Source: Pseudonocardia petroleophila
Lineage (GTDB): Bacteria > Actinomycetota > Actinomycetes > Mycobacteriales > Pseudonocardiaceae
Length of the DNA stretch: 64,000 nucleotides
NCBI RefSeq assembly: GCF_014235185.1
Contig: NZ_CP060131.1
Span: forward strand, 4,285,501-4,349,500
Direction of reading: 5' to 3'
Shown here in pieces: positions 17,284 to 25,462 of the stretch; position 1 is the first letter of the stretch; every line of letters begins with the position of its first letter. Below the pieces are notes generated by a model that saw only the letters and a list, made by a program, of their open reading frames with translations, did no database searches and was not told the origin of the DNA. Made by a program: the position numbers and the translations under genes.

Positions 17284-17916
17284 CTAGCAGGGCGTCGTGT
17301 CGCGGGCCTCGGTCAGCGCCGCCGGGTCGACCGCAGCGGGCGCGCCCGCCTCGCCGTCGTCGGCGGGGGAGGGGGCGCCCAGGGTCTCCAGCACGTCGCG
17401 CACCGGGCGGGGCGGGTTCACGTCGCCGAAGCCGGTGCCCACCGCGACGTCGACGGTGTCGTCGGCCCGCTCGTCGCGCACCAGCTCCGCGCAGGGCAGC
17501 ACCAGCGACAGCGTGCTCGCCGCCGACTCGCCCGCGGGCCCGAAGCGCACCTGCCCGACGCACTCCATGTCGCCGTCGGGGAAGAACGGGTCGTTGTCGG
17601 GCGGGCCGGCAGAGCCGAAGCCCAGGTCGTCGAGCTGCGCGGCCACGAGGTTGGCCTGCCCGCGCTGCCCGCCGGCGTTGAAGACCCGGACCGGGATCGC
17701 GGCGGGCGGGGCCGGGACGACGGCGTCGAGCGCGCCGGACTCGAGCGTGGCACCGGGCGCGGTGCCCGCGGCGGGCGTCGGGCAGGACTGCGGCCCGCTC
17801 GGGCCGGACGCCCCGACGAGCACCACGGTCCAGGTGACGGCCGCGATCACGGCGAGCACCGCCACCACCGCGACGATCGGGGTGCGGCGCCGCCGCCGGT
17901 AGGGCACGGCGGTCAT
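17284..17916 (-). CDS. cei: LytR_C domain envelope protein, Cei-like
   Basis: 210 residues. A basic N-terminus (YRRRRRTPI) precedes one membrane helix (IVAVVAVLAVIAAVTWTVVL); the remainder should face the outside. The outer part has a LytR_C-type fold region starting at IPVRVFNAGGQRGQANLVAAQL, then a Cys-containing segment (CAELVRDE) and an acidic tail ending TTPC. In M. tuberculosis the homologue Cei (Rv2700) lies between suhB and DUF4193 and supports cell-envelope integrity. Here a phosphotransferase gene intervenes and overlaps it by 4 bases (ATGA). Confidence 0.8.
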   Translation of the reverse strand: MTAVPYRRRRRTPIVAVVAVLAVIAAVTWTVVLVGASGPSGPQSCPTPAAGTAPGATLESGALDAVVPAPPAAIPVRVFNAGGQRGQANLVAAQLDDLGFGSAGPPDNDPFFPDGDMECVGQVRFGPAGESAASTLSLVLPCAELVRDERADDTVDVAVGTGFGDVNPPRPVRDVLETLGAPSPADDGEAGAPAAVDPAALTEARDTTPC

Positions 17917-19031
17917 CGGTCGATCCCGTGGGCGAGCACGTGCTCGCCGAGCGCGACCAACGGGTCGACCGCGTCGTCGAGCCCGTCGGCCATCGACGCG
18001 GGCACCATCCCGGCGTGCACGCGGGCCAGGATCCCGGCGAGCACGACGGCGAGCTTGAACGTGCCGAACGCGACGTACCAGGGCAGCGGGTCGAGATCGA
18101 GTCCCGAACCGGCGGCGTAGGCGGTGGCGACCTCGGCGCGCGTCGGGAAGCCGGGCAGCCGCGTCGGGCTGGACAGGTGCTGCGCGCCGCGCCAGATCGC
18201 GGGGTCGTCGGCCTCGTGCCAGTAGACGAGCAGCAGGCCGAGGTCGGCGAGCGGGTCGCCGAGGGTGGAGAGCTCCCAGTCGAGCACCGCCCGGATGCGG
18301 CCGGGGTCCGCGCCGTCGAACAGGCAGTTGTCGATGCGGTAGTCGCCGTGGACGATCGTGTCGCGCTGGGTGGTCGGCACGGACGCGGCGAGGGTCTCGG
18401 CGAGCCCGGTGAGCGCGTCGGCCGTGCTCTGCTCCACGGCGCCGCCGGACTCGCGCGCGGCGTCCCACTGCTTGCCCCAGCGGCGAACCTGGCGGGCCAT
18501 GAAGCCGTCGGGGCGCCCGAAGTCGCCCAGGCCGACCTCCGCGGGGTCGACGGCGTGCAGCGCCACCAGCACGTCGACCAGCGCCTGGCCGGCGCGGCCG
18601 CGGTCGGCCTCGGTCTCCGCCCAGCCCGCGGGCAGCTCGCCGAGCGGCACGACCCCGTCGACGAGCTCCATGACGAAGCACGGGGCGTCGACCGGCGGGC
18701 CGCCGTCGGAGTGGGCCAGCACCCGCGGCACGGGCACCGCGGTGCCGGCCAGGCCGGTGATGACGCGCCGCTCGCGCCCCATGTCGTGCGCGGTGGCCGC
18801 GACCTCGCCGACCGGCGGCCTGCGCAGCACGACCTCGCCCGCCGGGCTCGCGACGCGGTAGGTGAGGTTGGACCGGCCCCCGCCGATCGAGGACAGCGTG
18901 CAGTCCGACCAGCGCGGGTCGCCGAGCCGCTCGGCGAGCCAGGGGCCGACGGTCCCGGGGTCGGCACCGGGAACGGGGCCCGGAGACTCGGCTCGGGGCG
19001 AGTCGGATCCGGGGGCGGCAGACGCGGTCAC
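17913..19031 (-). CDS. APH-family phosphotransferase (ACAD10-like)
   Basis: 372-residue protein of the aminoglycoside phosphotransferase/choline kinase superfamily. Seen are the glycine-rich start of the kinase fold (SSIGGGRSNLTYRV), the Lys-position strand (GEVVLRRPP), the Brenner motif IVHGDYRIDNCLF and the following LDWELSTLGDPLADLGLLL. This subgroup, often near acyl-CoA dehydrogenases, may phosphorylate 4-hydroxyacyl substrates as ACAD10/11 do, rather than antibiotics. It is inserted between cei-like and DUF4193, a position with no counterpart in M. tuberculosis. GTG start. Confidence 0.85.
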   Translation of the reverse strand: MTASAAPGSDSPRAESPGPVPGADPGTVGPWLAERLGDPRWSDCTLSSIGGGRSNLTYRVASPAGEVVLRRPPVGEVAATAHDMGRERRVITGLAGTAVPVPRVLAHSDGGPPVDAPCFVMELVDGVVPLGELPAGWAETEADRGRAGQALVDVLVALHAVDPAEVGLGDFGRPDGFMARQVRRWGKQWDAARESGGAVEQSTADALTGLAETLAASVPTTQRDTIVHGDYRIDNCLFDGADPGRIRAVLDWELSTLGDPLADLGLLLVYWHEADDPAIWRGAQHLSSPTRLPGFPTRAEVATAYAAGSGLDLDPLPWYVAFGTFKLAVVLAGILARVHAGMVPASMADGLDDAVDPLVALGEHVLAHGIDR

Positions 19032-19252
19032 GAACGGGAACCCTAGCCCGCGCCGCCGCCCGGGGCCGGGCCCGTCGCGGGGTCGGTCGCGGGGGGTTGA
19101 CGCATGGGCTAAGGTTCGCGGCCGCGGGTCAGAGCTGGCGGTCCCGGACTGGTGAGACCGGCGTCACTCCCGAGGTCGGGCACAAACCCCGTCGCTGTGA
19201 CGTTGTCCAGCGGCACGACGACGAAGAACTGCTGTTCACAGAGGGTGGGACG

Positions 19253-19552
19253 ATGGCAACCGACTACGACGCTCCACGGCGCAACGAGACCGACGACATG
19301 GCCGAGGACTCGCTCGACGAGCTGAAGGCCCGTCGCAACGAGGCGCAGTCGTCCGTGGTCGACGTCGACGAGACCGACACGGCCGAGAGCTTCGAGCTCC
19401 CGGGCGCCGACCTGTCCGGCGAGGAGCTCACCGTCAAGGTGATCCCGAAGCAGGCCGACGAGTTCACCTGCTCGAGCTGCTTCCTGGTGCACCACCGCAG
19501 CCGGCTCGCGGAGAGCAGCCCGCAGTTCGTCTGCCGCGACTGCGCCGCCTGA
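19253..19552 (+). CDS. DUF4193 family protein, probable zinc-ribbon
   Basis: 99 residues. Very acidic N-terminal half (NETDDMAEDSLDELKARR), then a C-terminal zinc-ribbon-like element with two CxxC pairs (CSSC ... CRDC), which is typical of DUF4193. The family is restricted to Actinobacteria (M. tuberculosis Rv2699c) and has no established function; small size and the Cys pairs suggest binding to nucleic acid or RNA polymerase, an inference. ATG preceded by GAGGGTGGG. The 221-base upstream gap contains a TTGAC (19097) and a TAAGGT (19110), too close together to form one promoter. Confidence 0.88.
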   Translation: MATDYDAPRRNETDDMAEDSLDELKARRNEAQSSVVDVDETDTAESFELPGADLSGEELTVKVIPKQADEFTCSSCFLVHHRSRLAESSPQFVCRDCAA

Positions 19553-19593
19553 GACCAGCGCCGCCCGATCAGCGCCGCGACGACCGACCGTTC

Positions 19594-19624
19594 GACGCCC
19601 CGGACCCGAGAGGTTCGGGGCGTC
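19594..19624. terminator. Terminator between DUF4193 and DUF3093
   Basis: Thirteen-pair stem (19594-19606 with 19612-19624, one G-T wobble) and a 5-base loop, followed by ttcg on the plus strand. It lies 42 bases after the DUF4193 stop and 15 before the DUF3093 stop, and suits both converging transcripts. Confidence 0.8.
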
Positions 19625-19638
19625 TTCGCGTCCGGGCC

Positions 19639-20121
19639 CTACCGGCCGAGCGCGGCGACCAGGCCGTCGGCGTCGCGCACGCTGACCACCCAGTACGGGG
19701 CGTCGGACGCGGGGTCGGTGACCTCCACCCGCACCACCGGCCGCACCCACGCGCGGTGCAGCAGGTGGGCGGTCGGGTCGAGGTCGGGACCCAGCGCCAC
19801 CTGCTTGGCGTCGCGGTCGCGGATGACGTCGACGCGGCCGACGTGCGCCAGGGGCAGGACGGCGTCCCCGGCCCGCAGGACGCCGTCGCCGACGCGCACG
19901 CGGACCCGACCCAGCCAGACCAGCACCGCGACCGCCAGGGGGATCAGCGCGGCGTAGCCGATCCAGGCCCGGACGCCCGGGTAGCCCATGTGGATCTCGG
20001 CGCCGAGGAGCACCGCCACGCCGATCGCCGGCAGGTACCACCACCACGGCACGGACAACCGCTCGTCGAACCCGGAGGTGCCGGACGTCGCAGGCTCGGC
20101 CGTCGATGGGTGCTCGTTCAC
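19639..20121 (-). CDS. DUF3093 membrane protein
   Basis: 160 residues. An N-terminal soluble stretch, [15 protein letters not shown], is the family signature; two adjacent membrane helices follow (about 35-75, with [10 protein letters not shown] between them), then a soluble C-terminal domain with [15 protein letters not shown] and [16 protein letters not shown]. The family is actinobacterial and of unknown function (Rv2698 in M. tuberculosis, also beside dut). GTG 20121 was preferred over the longer frame to 20193, because that extension runs through the dut promoter and coding start and lacks the family's form. Confidence 0.88.
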   Translation of the reverse strand: MNEHPSTAEPATSGTSGFDERLSVPWWWYLPAIGVAVLLGAEIHMGYPGVRAWIGYAALIPLAVAVLVWLGRVRVRVGDGVLRAGDAVLPLAHVGRVDVIRDRDAKQVALGPDLDPTAHLLHRAWVRPVVRVEVTDPASDAPYWVVSVRDADGLVAALGR

Positions 20122-20129
20122 GATTCCTG

Positions 20130-20139
20130 AGGGTAGCGT
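20130..20139. promoter_or_regulatory. Overlapping divergent -10 elements for dut and DUF3093
   Basis: Only 26 bases separate the two divergent start codons. On the plus strand TAGCGT (20134-20139) lies 8 bases before the dut GTG, and on the minus strand TACCCT (20135-20130) lies 8 bases before the DUF3093 GTG. Both fit the actinobacterial TANNNT form. If used, both messages would be nearly leaderless and the two -10 elements would share two bases. -35 boxes are not recognisable. Confidence 0.35.
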
Positions 20140-20147
20140 CGGTCGTC

Positions 20148-20726
20148 GTGTCCGGCCCCGTCGATGCTCCCCAGCAGGTGCCGTCCACCGCACCGCCCAC
20201 GGCGCCGCTCCGGCGCGCCCCGGGCGGATCGCCGGTCGACGAGCGCCCGGCCGACGCGTGCCCGGCCCCGCTGGACGTCCGCGTCGTCCGGCTCGACCCG
20301 GCCCTGCCGCTGCCCGCCCGCGCCCGCCCCGATGACGCGGGGGTCGACCTGAGCTGCACCGACGACGTCGTGCTGGCCCCAGGGCGCCGCGAGCTCGTGG
20401 GCACCGGGATCGCCATCGCCCTGCCGCCGGGGTTCGCCGGGTTCGTGCACCCGCGGTCCGGGCTGGCCGCGCGCACGGGGCTGTCGATCGTCAACGCCCC
20501 CGGCACCGTCGACGCCGGGTACCGCGGCGAGATCCGGGTCTGCCTGGTCAACCTCGGCCAGGACGAGGTGCGGCTGTCCCGCGGCGACCGGATCGCCCAG
20601 CTCGTCGTGCAGCGGGTGGAGCAGGTGCGGTTCGTGGAGGTCGACGCGCTGCCGGGCTCGGAGCGCGGAACGGGCGGGCACGGGTCCACGGGCGGTCACG
20701 CGGTGCTGGACGGGGGCCTGCGGTGA
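20148..20726 (+). CDS. dut: Deoxyuridine 5'-triphosphate nucleotidohydrolase (dUTPase)
   Basis: 192 residues; hydrolyses dUTP to dUMP, keeping uracil out of DNA and supplying dTMP synthesis. The five trimeric-dUTPase motifs are present: [42 protein letters not shown] and the C-terminal arm [11 protein letters not shown]. Compared with about 150 residues usual for the family, about 40 extra Pro/Ala-rich residues precede the domain if GTG 20148 is the start. GTG 20148 fits the nearby TAGCGT and the absence of a ribosome-binding site. It overlaps the DUF3710 gene by 4 bases. Confidence 0.95.
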   Translation: MSGPVDAPQQVPSTAPPTAPLRRAPGGSPVDERPADACPAPLDVRVVRLDPALPLPARARPDDAGVDLSCTDDVVLAPGRRELVGTGIAIALPPGFAGFVHPRSGLAARTGLSIVNAPGTVDAGYRGEIRVCLVNLGQDEVRLSRGDRIAQLVVQRVEQVRFVEVDALPGSERGTGGHGSTGGHAVLDGGLR

Positions 20727-23206
20727 CCGCCGAGGCCCGGGTCGGGCGCCGTGCCACGTCGACCGGCACGTTCGGCACGGCCGCGATCCGTCGCCGGTTC
20801 GCCGCCCAGCGCGACTTCGGACCGTTCGACGCCGAGGACCTCGACGCCGCGGTCGGCCCCCCGCCCGGCCTGCTCGACTTCGGCTCCATCCGCGTGCCGG
20901 TCCCACCGGAGGGCAGCGTCACCGTCGAGCCCACGGCCAACGGCCGCCTGCAGGCCGTGCACGTCGCGCTGCCCGGGGGGCGGTTGTCGGTGAGCGCGCT
21001 CGCGGCGCCGAAGTCGTCGGGGCTGTGGGCGGAGCTGGTCGCGGAGATCGACAGCTCGCTGCGCGAGGGCGGGGCCCGCGTCCGGTCGTTCCAGGGCGAC
21101 TGGGGCCGGGAGCTGCACGCCCAGACCGGGGCCGCCACGTCGGTGTTCGTCGGGGTCGACGGGGCCCGCTGGATGCTCTACGGCGTCGCCACGGGCCCCG
21201 AGCGGCACGCCGTCGACCTCGACGCGGCGCTGCGCCGGATGCTCAAGGGCACGATCGTCGACCGCGGCCGCTCGCCGTTCCCGGTGCGCACGGTCCTGCC
21301 GCTGACCATCCCCGAGGAGCTGGCCGACGCCGACGTCGTCGACGACTCGGCGGCCGGGGTGCCCGGGCCGCCGCCCGTCGCGGTGCCGCAGGGGCCGGCG
21401 CCGGACCGGTCCCCGCACGACCGGCCGCCGTACGAGCAGCCGTCCCACGACCGGCCGCCGCGTGAGCGGCCGGTGCAGGGCCCGCCGCCGTCCCGGGCGC
21501 CGTTCGTCCCGCCCGGCGCCCGGCCCCCGGCGGCCGGTCCCGTCCCGGTCCGCACGCCCGCCCCGGTGGTGCCGCGCCGGATCGACGCGCCGACCGTCAT
21601 CCGGCCGGTCACGGCGTTCCCGCCGGCCGCATCGGCCCCCGCGCCGCCGCGCCCGGCGGACCGGCGGCCCCTGCCCCCGGTCGTCGCGCCCCCGACCGGC
21701 CCGGCGTGGACGCCCGACGGCCGGGCGGCCGCGGACGGGGGCCGGTCCCCGGACGGCCGGACCCCCGACACGCGGACCCCGGACGCCCGCACCCCGGACG
21801 CCCGCACCCCGGACGCCCGCACCCCGGACGCGTGGACCCCGGACGCGTGGACCCCCGACCGCTGGACCCCGGAGCCCGATCCGGTCCGCCCCAGCGCCCC
21901 GCCCCCCGCGGACCCCACGCAGGCCCTCCCCGTGACGCCCCGCGACCGGCCCGACGAGACGCCCGTCCCGCTCTGGGCGGCTCCTGCGGGCCACCCCGCC
22001 GACGGCGACCTGGGCCCCGACCCGTATGCGGCGGACCCCTTCGCCGCCGACCCGTACGCCGCGGCCGATCCCCGCGCCGCCGACCCCCTGCCCGGCACCC
22101 GCGACGACGCGGCCACCGAGTGGTGGCCGGCCCTCGGCGAGAGCCTCCGGTCGGACCCGCCCCGCACCGACGACCGACCCGACCGCGAACCCGGTCCCTG
22201 GTCGGCCGCCGACCCGTGGGCCGCCGCCGCGCCCCGGTCCGACGACCGCGCCGCCGTCCGCGAGGCACCCGCGGCCGGCCGCCGCCGGGCCCACGACGAC
22301 ACCCGCGACGACGATCCCGCCGACCTGGAGTACGGCGCCCCGAACTACGGCCTCGCCGGGACAGGACCCGCGTACCCCGGGCGCGAGCCCGACCCGGCCC
22401 CCACCGAGTGGTGGCCGGCGCTGCCGCCGGAGGACCCCGCCCCCCGCCGCTCCCGCCACGGCTCGCCCGACGAGCCGCGCTCCGCCGGGTTCCCCGCACC
22501 CGGGGCGGTCGAGCCGGACGCCGTGCCCCGGTCGGGTCGCCGCCGCCGCGCCGACGACGTGCCGTCCGGCCCCGAGTCCACGCTCGACCTGGCCGCGCTG
22601 GTCCGCGACCGGCCCGGCCGCCGCCGGTCCCGCTACGAGCCCGAGTCCGGCGACCTCCGGCCCGCGGACCGCCGCGACGCCGAGCACCGTTCCGCCGAGC
22701 ACCATTCGTCCGGGTCCCGTTCCCCCGGGCACCGTTCCGCGGAACACCGGGGTGACCACGGCCGGGACGTCCCCGCGGCCGGTCGCCGGGCCCGCCCCGA
22801 GACGGCGGAGCCGATCGAGGGGGACCGCCCGGCGTCCGCCTGGTCGGGCACCGAGCACGAGCGGCGCCACGCCGACGGGCTCGCCGGCCGGTCGGCGGGC
22901 TTCGACCCGCTGTCCGACCCCCTGACCGACTCGCAGGTGGGCTGGTCGTCGATCGACGCCCACCCGCCGGAGCACCACGACGACGGGCCGACGGCGGGCC
23001 GCCGGCGCGCCCCGGAGCCGGACGCCGTCACCGACCCGGTCCCCGCGGTCGAGCCCGCCCCCCGGCGCCGCCGCAGCGTCGACGTGCCGCCCGATCCCGA
23101 CTGGACCCCGCCGTCGACGCGGGAGGGTCGCCCCGGATCGGCGCCGGCCCTGGCGTTCCTCGGCGACCCCGGCCCCCGTCCCGGCCGCCACCACCGCCCC
23201 CGCTGA
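20723..23206 (+). CDS. DUF3710 protein with a 600-residue disordered tail
   Basis: 827 residues. The first about 210 form the DUF3710 domain ([65 protein letters not shown]), which is normally the bulk of the protein (homologue Rv2696c next to dut). The remaining about 600 residues are extremely rich in Pro, Asp, Arg, Ala and Gly with no fold evident. They include eight [RW]TPD-type 5-residue repeats, short [15 protein letters not shown] runs, two copies of TEWWPAL and EHRSAEH-type repeats. The frame stays open with strong GC3, so I treat it as one gene. Function unknown. GTGA overlap with dut implies joint translation. Confidence 0.85.
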   Translation: MTAEARVGRRATSTGTFGTAAIRRRFAAQRDFGPFDAEDLDAAVGPPPGLLDFGSIRVPVPPEGSVTVEPTANGRLQAVHVALPGGRLSVSALAAPKSSGLWAELVAEIDSSLREGGARVRSFQGDWGRELHAQTGAATSVFVGVDGARWMLYGVATGPERHAVDLDAALRRMLKGTIVDRGRSPFPVRTVLPLTIPEELADADVVDDSAAGVPGPPPVAVPQGPAPDRSPHDRPPYEQPSHDRPPRERPVQGPPPSRAPFVPPGARPPAAGPVPVRTPAPVVPRRIDAPTVIRPVTAFPPAASAPAPPRPADRRPLPPVVAPPTGPAWTPDGRAAADGGRSPDGRTPDTRTPDARTPDARTPDARTPDAWTPDAWTPDRWTPEPDPVRPSAPPPADPTQALPVTPRDRPDETPVPLWAAPAGHPADGDLGPDPYAADPFAADPYAAADPRAADPLPGTRDDAATEWWPALGESLRSDPPRTDDRPDREPGPWSAADPWAAAAPRSDDRAAVREAPAAGRRRAHDDTRDDDPADLEYGAPNYGLAGTGPAYPGREPDPAPTEWWPALPPEDPAPRRSRHGSPDEPRSAGFPAPGAVEPDAVPRSGRRRRADDVPSGPESTLDLAALVRDRPGRRRSRYEPESGDLRPADRRDAEHRSAEHHSSGSRSPGHRSAEHRGDHGRDVPAAGRRARPETAEPIEGDRPASAWSGTEHERRHADGLAGRSAGFDPLSDPLTDSQVGWSSIDAHPPEHHDDGPTAGRRRAPEPDAVTDPVPAVEPAPRRRRSVDVPPDPDWTPPSTREGRPGSAPALAFLGDPGPRPGRHHRPR
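21758..21877 (+). repeat. 15-bp tandem repeat within the DUF3710 gene
   Basis: About eight units of 15 bases (core cggaccccggacgcc in varying phase), encoding [RW]TPD[TAR]. Three adjacent units are identical (cgcaccccggacgcc), which suggests recent slippage or unequal exchange. Each step keeps the frame. It lies in the disordered tail of the protein. Confidence 0.9.
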
Positions 23207-23217
23207 CCGCGGACGGG

Positions 23218-24000
23218 TCAGCGGGCGCGCGCCCAGCCGCGGACGGCGGCCCGCCCGAGCACGGCGGGATCGGCGCCGAACGCGTCGAGGGTCGAGGTCA
23301 CCAGTGCGGCCCGGGGGAGCAGGGCCGCCCACCGCCGGGCCTCCGCGAGCGGGTGCACCGCGTCCCCGGACAGCCCGACCACCCCGGCCGGCACGTCCAG
23401 CACCCGCAGCTCGGCGGGGGAGGGGCCGGGTTCCGCGGCCGCAGCGTCGAGCGCGTCGGGCAGCCCGGGGCCGTGCCGGGCCCAGGCGCGCGCGAGCTCG
23501 TCGGCCAGCCACCGGGGTGCCCCGGACCGCGCGGACGCGACCGCGGCGGCCAGGCCGTCGCGGCGCACCTGCGCGGCGGTGAACCGCGCGGCGAGGGCGG
23601 CGGGTGCGTCGGCCGGGTCACCGCCCCAGGCGGGCAGGACCAGCAGCAGCCCGGCCAGCCGCCCGGGGTCCGCGTGGGCGGCCCAGCGCGCCGCGACGTG
23701 CGCCCCGAGCGACACCCCGCCCACCAGCAGCGGGCCGTCGGCGCGCGCCAGCGCGGCGTCCAGCGCCGCGCGGTACCCGGCGACCACGTCCCGCCCGCGA
23801 CGCGGGGCGGGCGCCACGAGACCCACCCCCGCGACCCGCAGCGGCGCCGCGAACGCGGCCCGGACGAACACCTCGTCGGACCCGGATCCGGGGAGCACGA
23901 CCGCCGTCGCCGGCCGACCGTCCGGCGAGCCGCCCCACCGTTCGGCGCTCGGCCGGGCACGTGCGGCTCGACGCGCGGGATCGGCCCCGTCCGGGGGCAT
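23218..24000 (-). CDS. Alpha/beta-hydrolase-like protein (Tex30/KANL3-like)
   Basis: 260 residues with an alpha/beta-hydrolase pattern: AVVLPGSGSDEVFVRAAF at the first strand, nucleophile elbow GGVSLGAH, and SGDAVHPLAEARRWA at the acid position. The expected C-terminal catalytic His is not obvious (the end reads LDAFGADPAVLGRAAV), so activity is uncertain. The position, convergent between DUF3710 and the OB-fold gene, corresponds to M. tuberculosis Rv2695. No signal peptide. Substrate unknown. Confidence 0.75.
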   Translation of the reverse strand: MPPDGADPARRAARARPSAERWGGSPDGRPATAVVLPGSGSDEVFVRAAFAAPLRVAGVGLVAPAPRRGRDVVAGYRAALDAALARADGPLLVGGVSLGAHVAARWAAHADPGRLAGLLLVLPAWGGDPADAPAALAARFTAAQVRRDGLAAAVASARSGAPRWLADELARAWARHGPGLPDALDAAAAEPGPSPAELRVLDVPAGVVGLSGDAVHPLAEARRWAALLPRAALVTSTLDAFGADPAVLGRAAVRGWARAR

Positions 24001-24074
24001 CGACGCAGGTTTCCGGGGAGTTACGCTGGAAGGGTAGCGGGCCCGACGGCGGGCCCGGATGTGATGGGGGAGAG

Positions 24075-24452
24075 ATGGGCACCACCGACGGTGGCGCGTT
24101 CAAGCGGATGCTCAAGCGTCTGACCAGCGACGTCGACACGCTGGACGCCGACGACCTCTCCTCCGACGCCGAGAAGTCCGGGGCCCAGCGCGCATCGGAC
24201 TGCGCCTGCGGCGACGAGGTCGAGGTGCTCGGTAGGCTGCGCAGCGTGGAGTTCTGCCCGCAGGACGCCGCGGCGTCCCTGGAGGCGGAACTGTTCGACG
24301 GCAGCGAGGGAGTCACCTTGATCTGGCTGGGCCGGCGGCGCATCCCGGGTATCGAGCCCGGGCGCACGATGCGGGTTCGCGGGCGCCTCGCCGTCCGCGA
24401 CGGGCGCAAGGTGCTCTACAACCCGTACTACGAGATCTGCCAGGCCCAGTGA
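24075..24452 (+). CDS. OB-fold nucleic-acid-binding domain protein
   Basis: 125 residues. After a helical N-terminus (FKRMLKRLTSDVDTLDADDL) comes one OB-fold domain, with DEVEVLGRLRSVEF, TLIWLGRRRIPGIEPG and MRVRGRLAVRDGRKVLYNPYYE, as in actinobacterial OB-fold proteins (Rv2694c family). Likely binds single-stranded DNA or RNA; role unknown. ATG at 24075 follows GGGGGAGAG; an ATG at 24064 is in another frame. It overlaps the DUF3159 gene by 4 bases, and the pair is conserved in M. tuberculosis. Confidence 0.88.
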   Translation: MGTTDGGAFKRMLKRLTSDVDTLDADDLSSDAEKSGAQRASDCACGDEVEVLGRLRSVEFCPQDAAASLEAELFDGSEGVTLIWLGRRRIPGIEPGRTMRVRGRLAVRDGRKVLYNPYYEICQAQ

Positions 24453-25087
24453 CGGCAGGTCCCGACGGGGAGCGTCCCGCGCGCACGATGCCGACGCTGC
24501 TCGACCAGATGGGCGGCGTGTCCGGCATCGTCGCCTCGTCGATCCCGGTGGGCGTCTTCGTCGTCGCCAACATCGTCTTCGAGCTGCAGCCCGCGATCAT
24601 CGCGGCGGTCGTCGCCGGGGTGCTGGTCACCGTGTGGCGCATCGCGCGCAAGCAGCCGGTGCAGCCCGCGGTCTCCGGTCTGCTCGGCGTCGGCCTGGCC
24701 GCGTTCATCGCCTCGCGCACCGGCGAGGCCCGCGGCTTCTACCTGCCCGGCCTGATCACCAGCGGGTTCCTCGCGGTGGCGTTCCTGGTCTCGGTCCTGG
24801 TGCGCCGCCCCCTGGCCGGGGTGATCTGGCACGGCATCAACGGCGACGGGCAGGGCTGGCGGAACAACCCGCTGCTACTGCGGGCCTACACCTACGCCAC
24901 GCTGCTGTGGACGCTCGTGTTCGCCTCCCGCGTGGTCCTGCAGGGCCTGCTCTACGACGCCAACGAGGAGACCTGGCTCGGCGTCGCTCGCCTGGCCATG
25001 GGCTACCCGCTCACCGGCCTGGCCCTGCTGTTCACGATCTGGGCCGTCCGCCGCGCCCACCGCGCCTCCGCGGACCCGGCCGTCTAG
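24449..25087 (+). CDS. DUF3159 integral membrane protein
   Basis: 212 residues with about five to six hydrophobic segments (from GIVASSIPVGVFVVANIVF to YPLTGLALLFTIWAV). The family motif HGINGDGQGWRNNP sits in a central loop before LLRAYTYATLLW. DUF3159 is actinobacterial; function unknown (Rv2693c in M. tuberculosis, also next to the OB-fold gene). GTG start overlapping the OB-fold gene. Its TAG stop shares the palindrome CTAG (25084-25087) with the stop of the convergent arsR-type gene, leaving no space between the two. Confidence 0.88.
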   Translation: MTAGPDGERPARTMPTLLDQMGGVSGIVASSIPVGVFVVANIVFELQPAIIAAVVAGVLVTVWRIARKQPVQPAVSGLLGVGLAAFIASRTGEARGFYLPGLITSGFLAVAFLVSVLVRRPLAGVIWHGINGDGQGWRNNPLLLRAYTYATLLWTLVFASRVVLQGLLYDANEETWLGVARLAMGYPLTGLALLFTIWAVRRAHRASADPAV

Positions 25088-25425
25088 TCCCCCGTCACGT
25101 GGTGCGGGATCGACCGCACCACGTGCGAGGCGAACCCGTAGGCCTCCGCGACGAGCGCGTGCAGGTGGTCGCTGCCGACCCGGTAGAGCATCCGCCGGCC
25201 GTCGCGCCGCACCTGCACGAGCCCGGCCAGCCGCAGCCGGCCCAGGTGCTGCGACACCGACGAGCGCGACGCCTCCACCTGCGCCGTCAGCGTCGTGACG
25301 TCCTGCTCCCCGGCGGCGAGGAGCCGCAGCAGGTGCAGCCGCGTGGGATCGGCCAGGTGCCCCAGCACCTCCGCGGCGTTTTCGTGCAGGCCGCTGGCAG
25401 CTGCCACTCCGTCGTGCGCGCGCAT
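25084..25425 (-). CDS. ArsR/SmtB-family metal-sensing repressor
   Basis: 113-residue winged-helix repressor: LADPTRLHLLRLLAAGE, then recognition helix SRSSVSQHLGRLRLAGLV and wing VRRDGRRMLYRV. There is no Cys, so this is not an ArsR-type arsenic site. The C-terminal His set (His87, His89, His101, His108, His109) resembles in spacing the nickel/cobalt sensor KmtR of M. tuberculosis, whose target is also a CDF exporter; this is a recollected family pattern and not proven. It faces the CDF gene across 37 bases holding a dyad that is the likely operator for both genes. Confidence 0.88.
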   Translation of the reverse strand: MRAHDGVAAASGLHENAAEVLGHLADPTRLHLLRLLAAGEQDVTTLTAQVEASRSSVSQHLGRLRLAGLVQVRRDGRRMLYRVGSDHLHALVAEAYGFASHVVRSIPHHVTGD

Positions 25426-25427
25426 GA

Positions 25428-25460
25428 TTGCATGATGGTCCTGAGCAGGGCATCCTGCAA
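25428..25460. promoter_or_regulatory. Dyad operator between arsR-type and CDF genes
   Basis: TTGCATGATG (25428-25437) and CATCCTGCAA (25451-25460) form an inverted repeat with one mismatch. A nested CCTG-AG-CAGG (25440-25449) has nearly the same centre. The dyad fills the 37-base divergent gap and so overlaps both promoters, as expected for autoregulation plus control of the exporter. This is the least GC-rich stretch of the region. Confidence 0.65.
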
Positions 25461-25462
25461 CC

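Noticed and set aside
17913..19031. Aminoglycoside resistance gene
   Set aside because: The sequence belongs to the broad APH/choline-kinase superfamily in its ACAD10-like branch; no resistance context is present.
19097..19115. Sigma-A promoter (TTGACG and TAAGGT) for the DUF4193 gene
   Set aside because: The two hexamers are only 7 bases apart, far below the 16-19 needed, so they cannot be one promoter.
21758..21877. Frameshift or assembly error in the DUF3710 gene at the tandem repeat
   Set aside because: All units are 15 bases, so the frame is kept, and codon bias continues to the stop at 23206.
25084..25425. Arsenic-responsive ArsR
   Set aside because: The protein has no Cys, and the partner is a CDF exporter rather than an arsenite pump; a divalent-metal sensor fits better.
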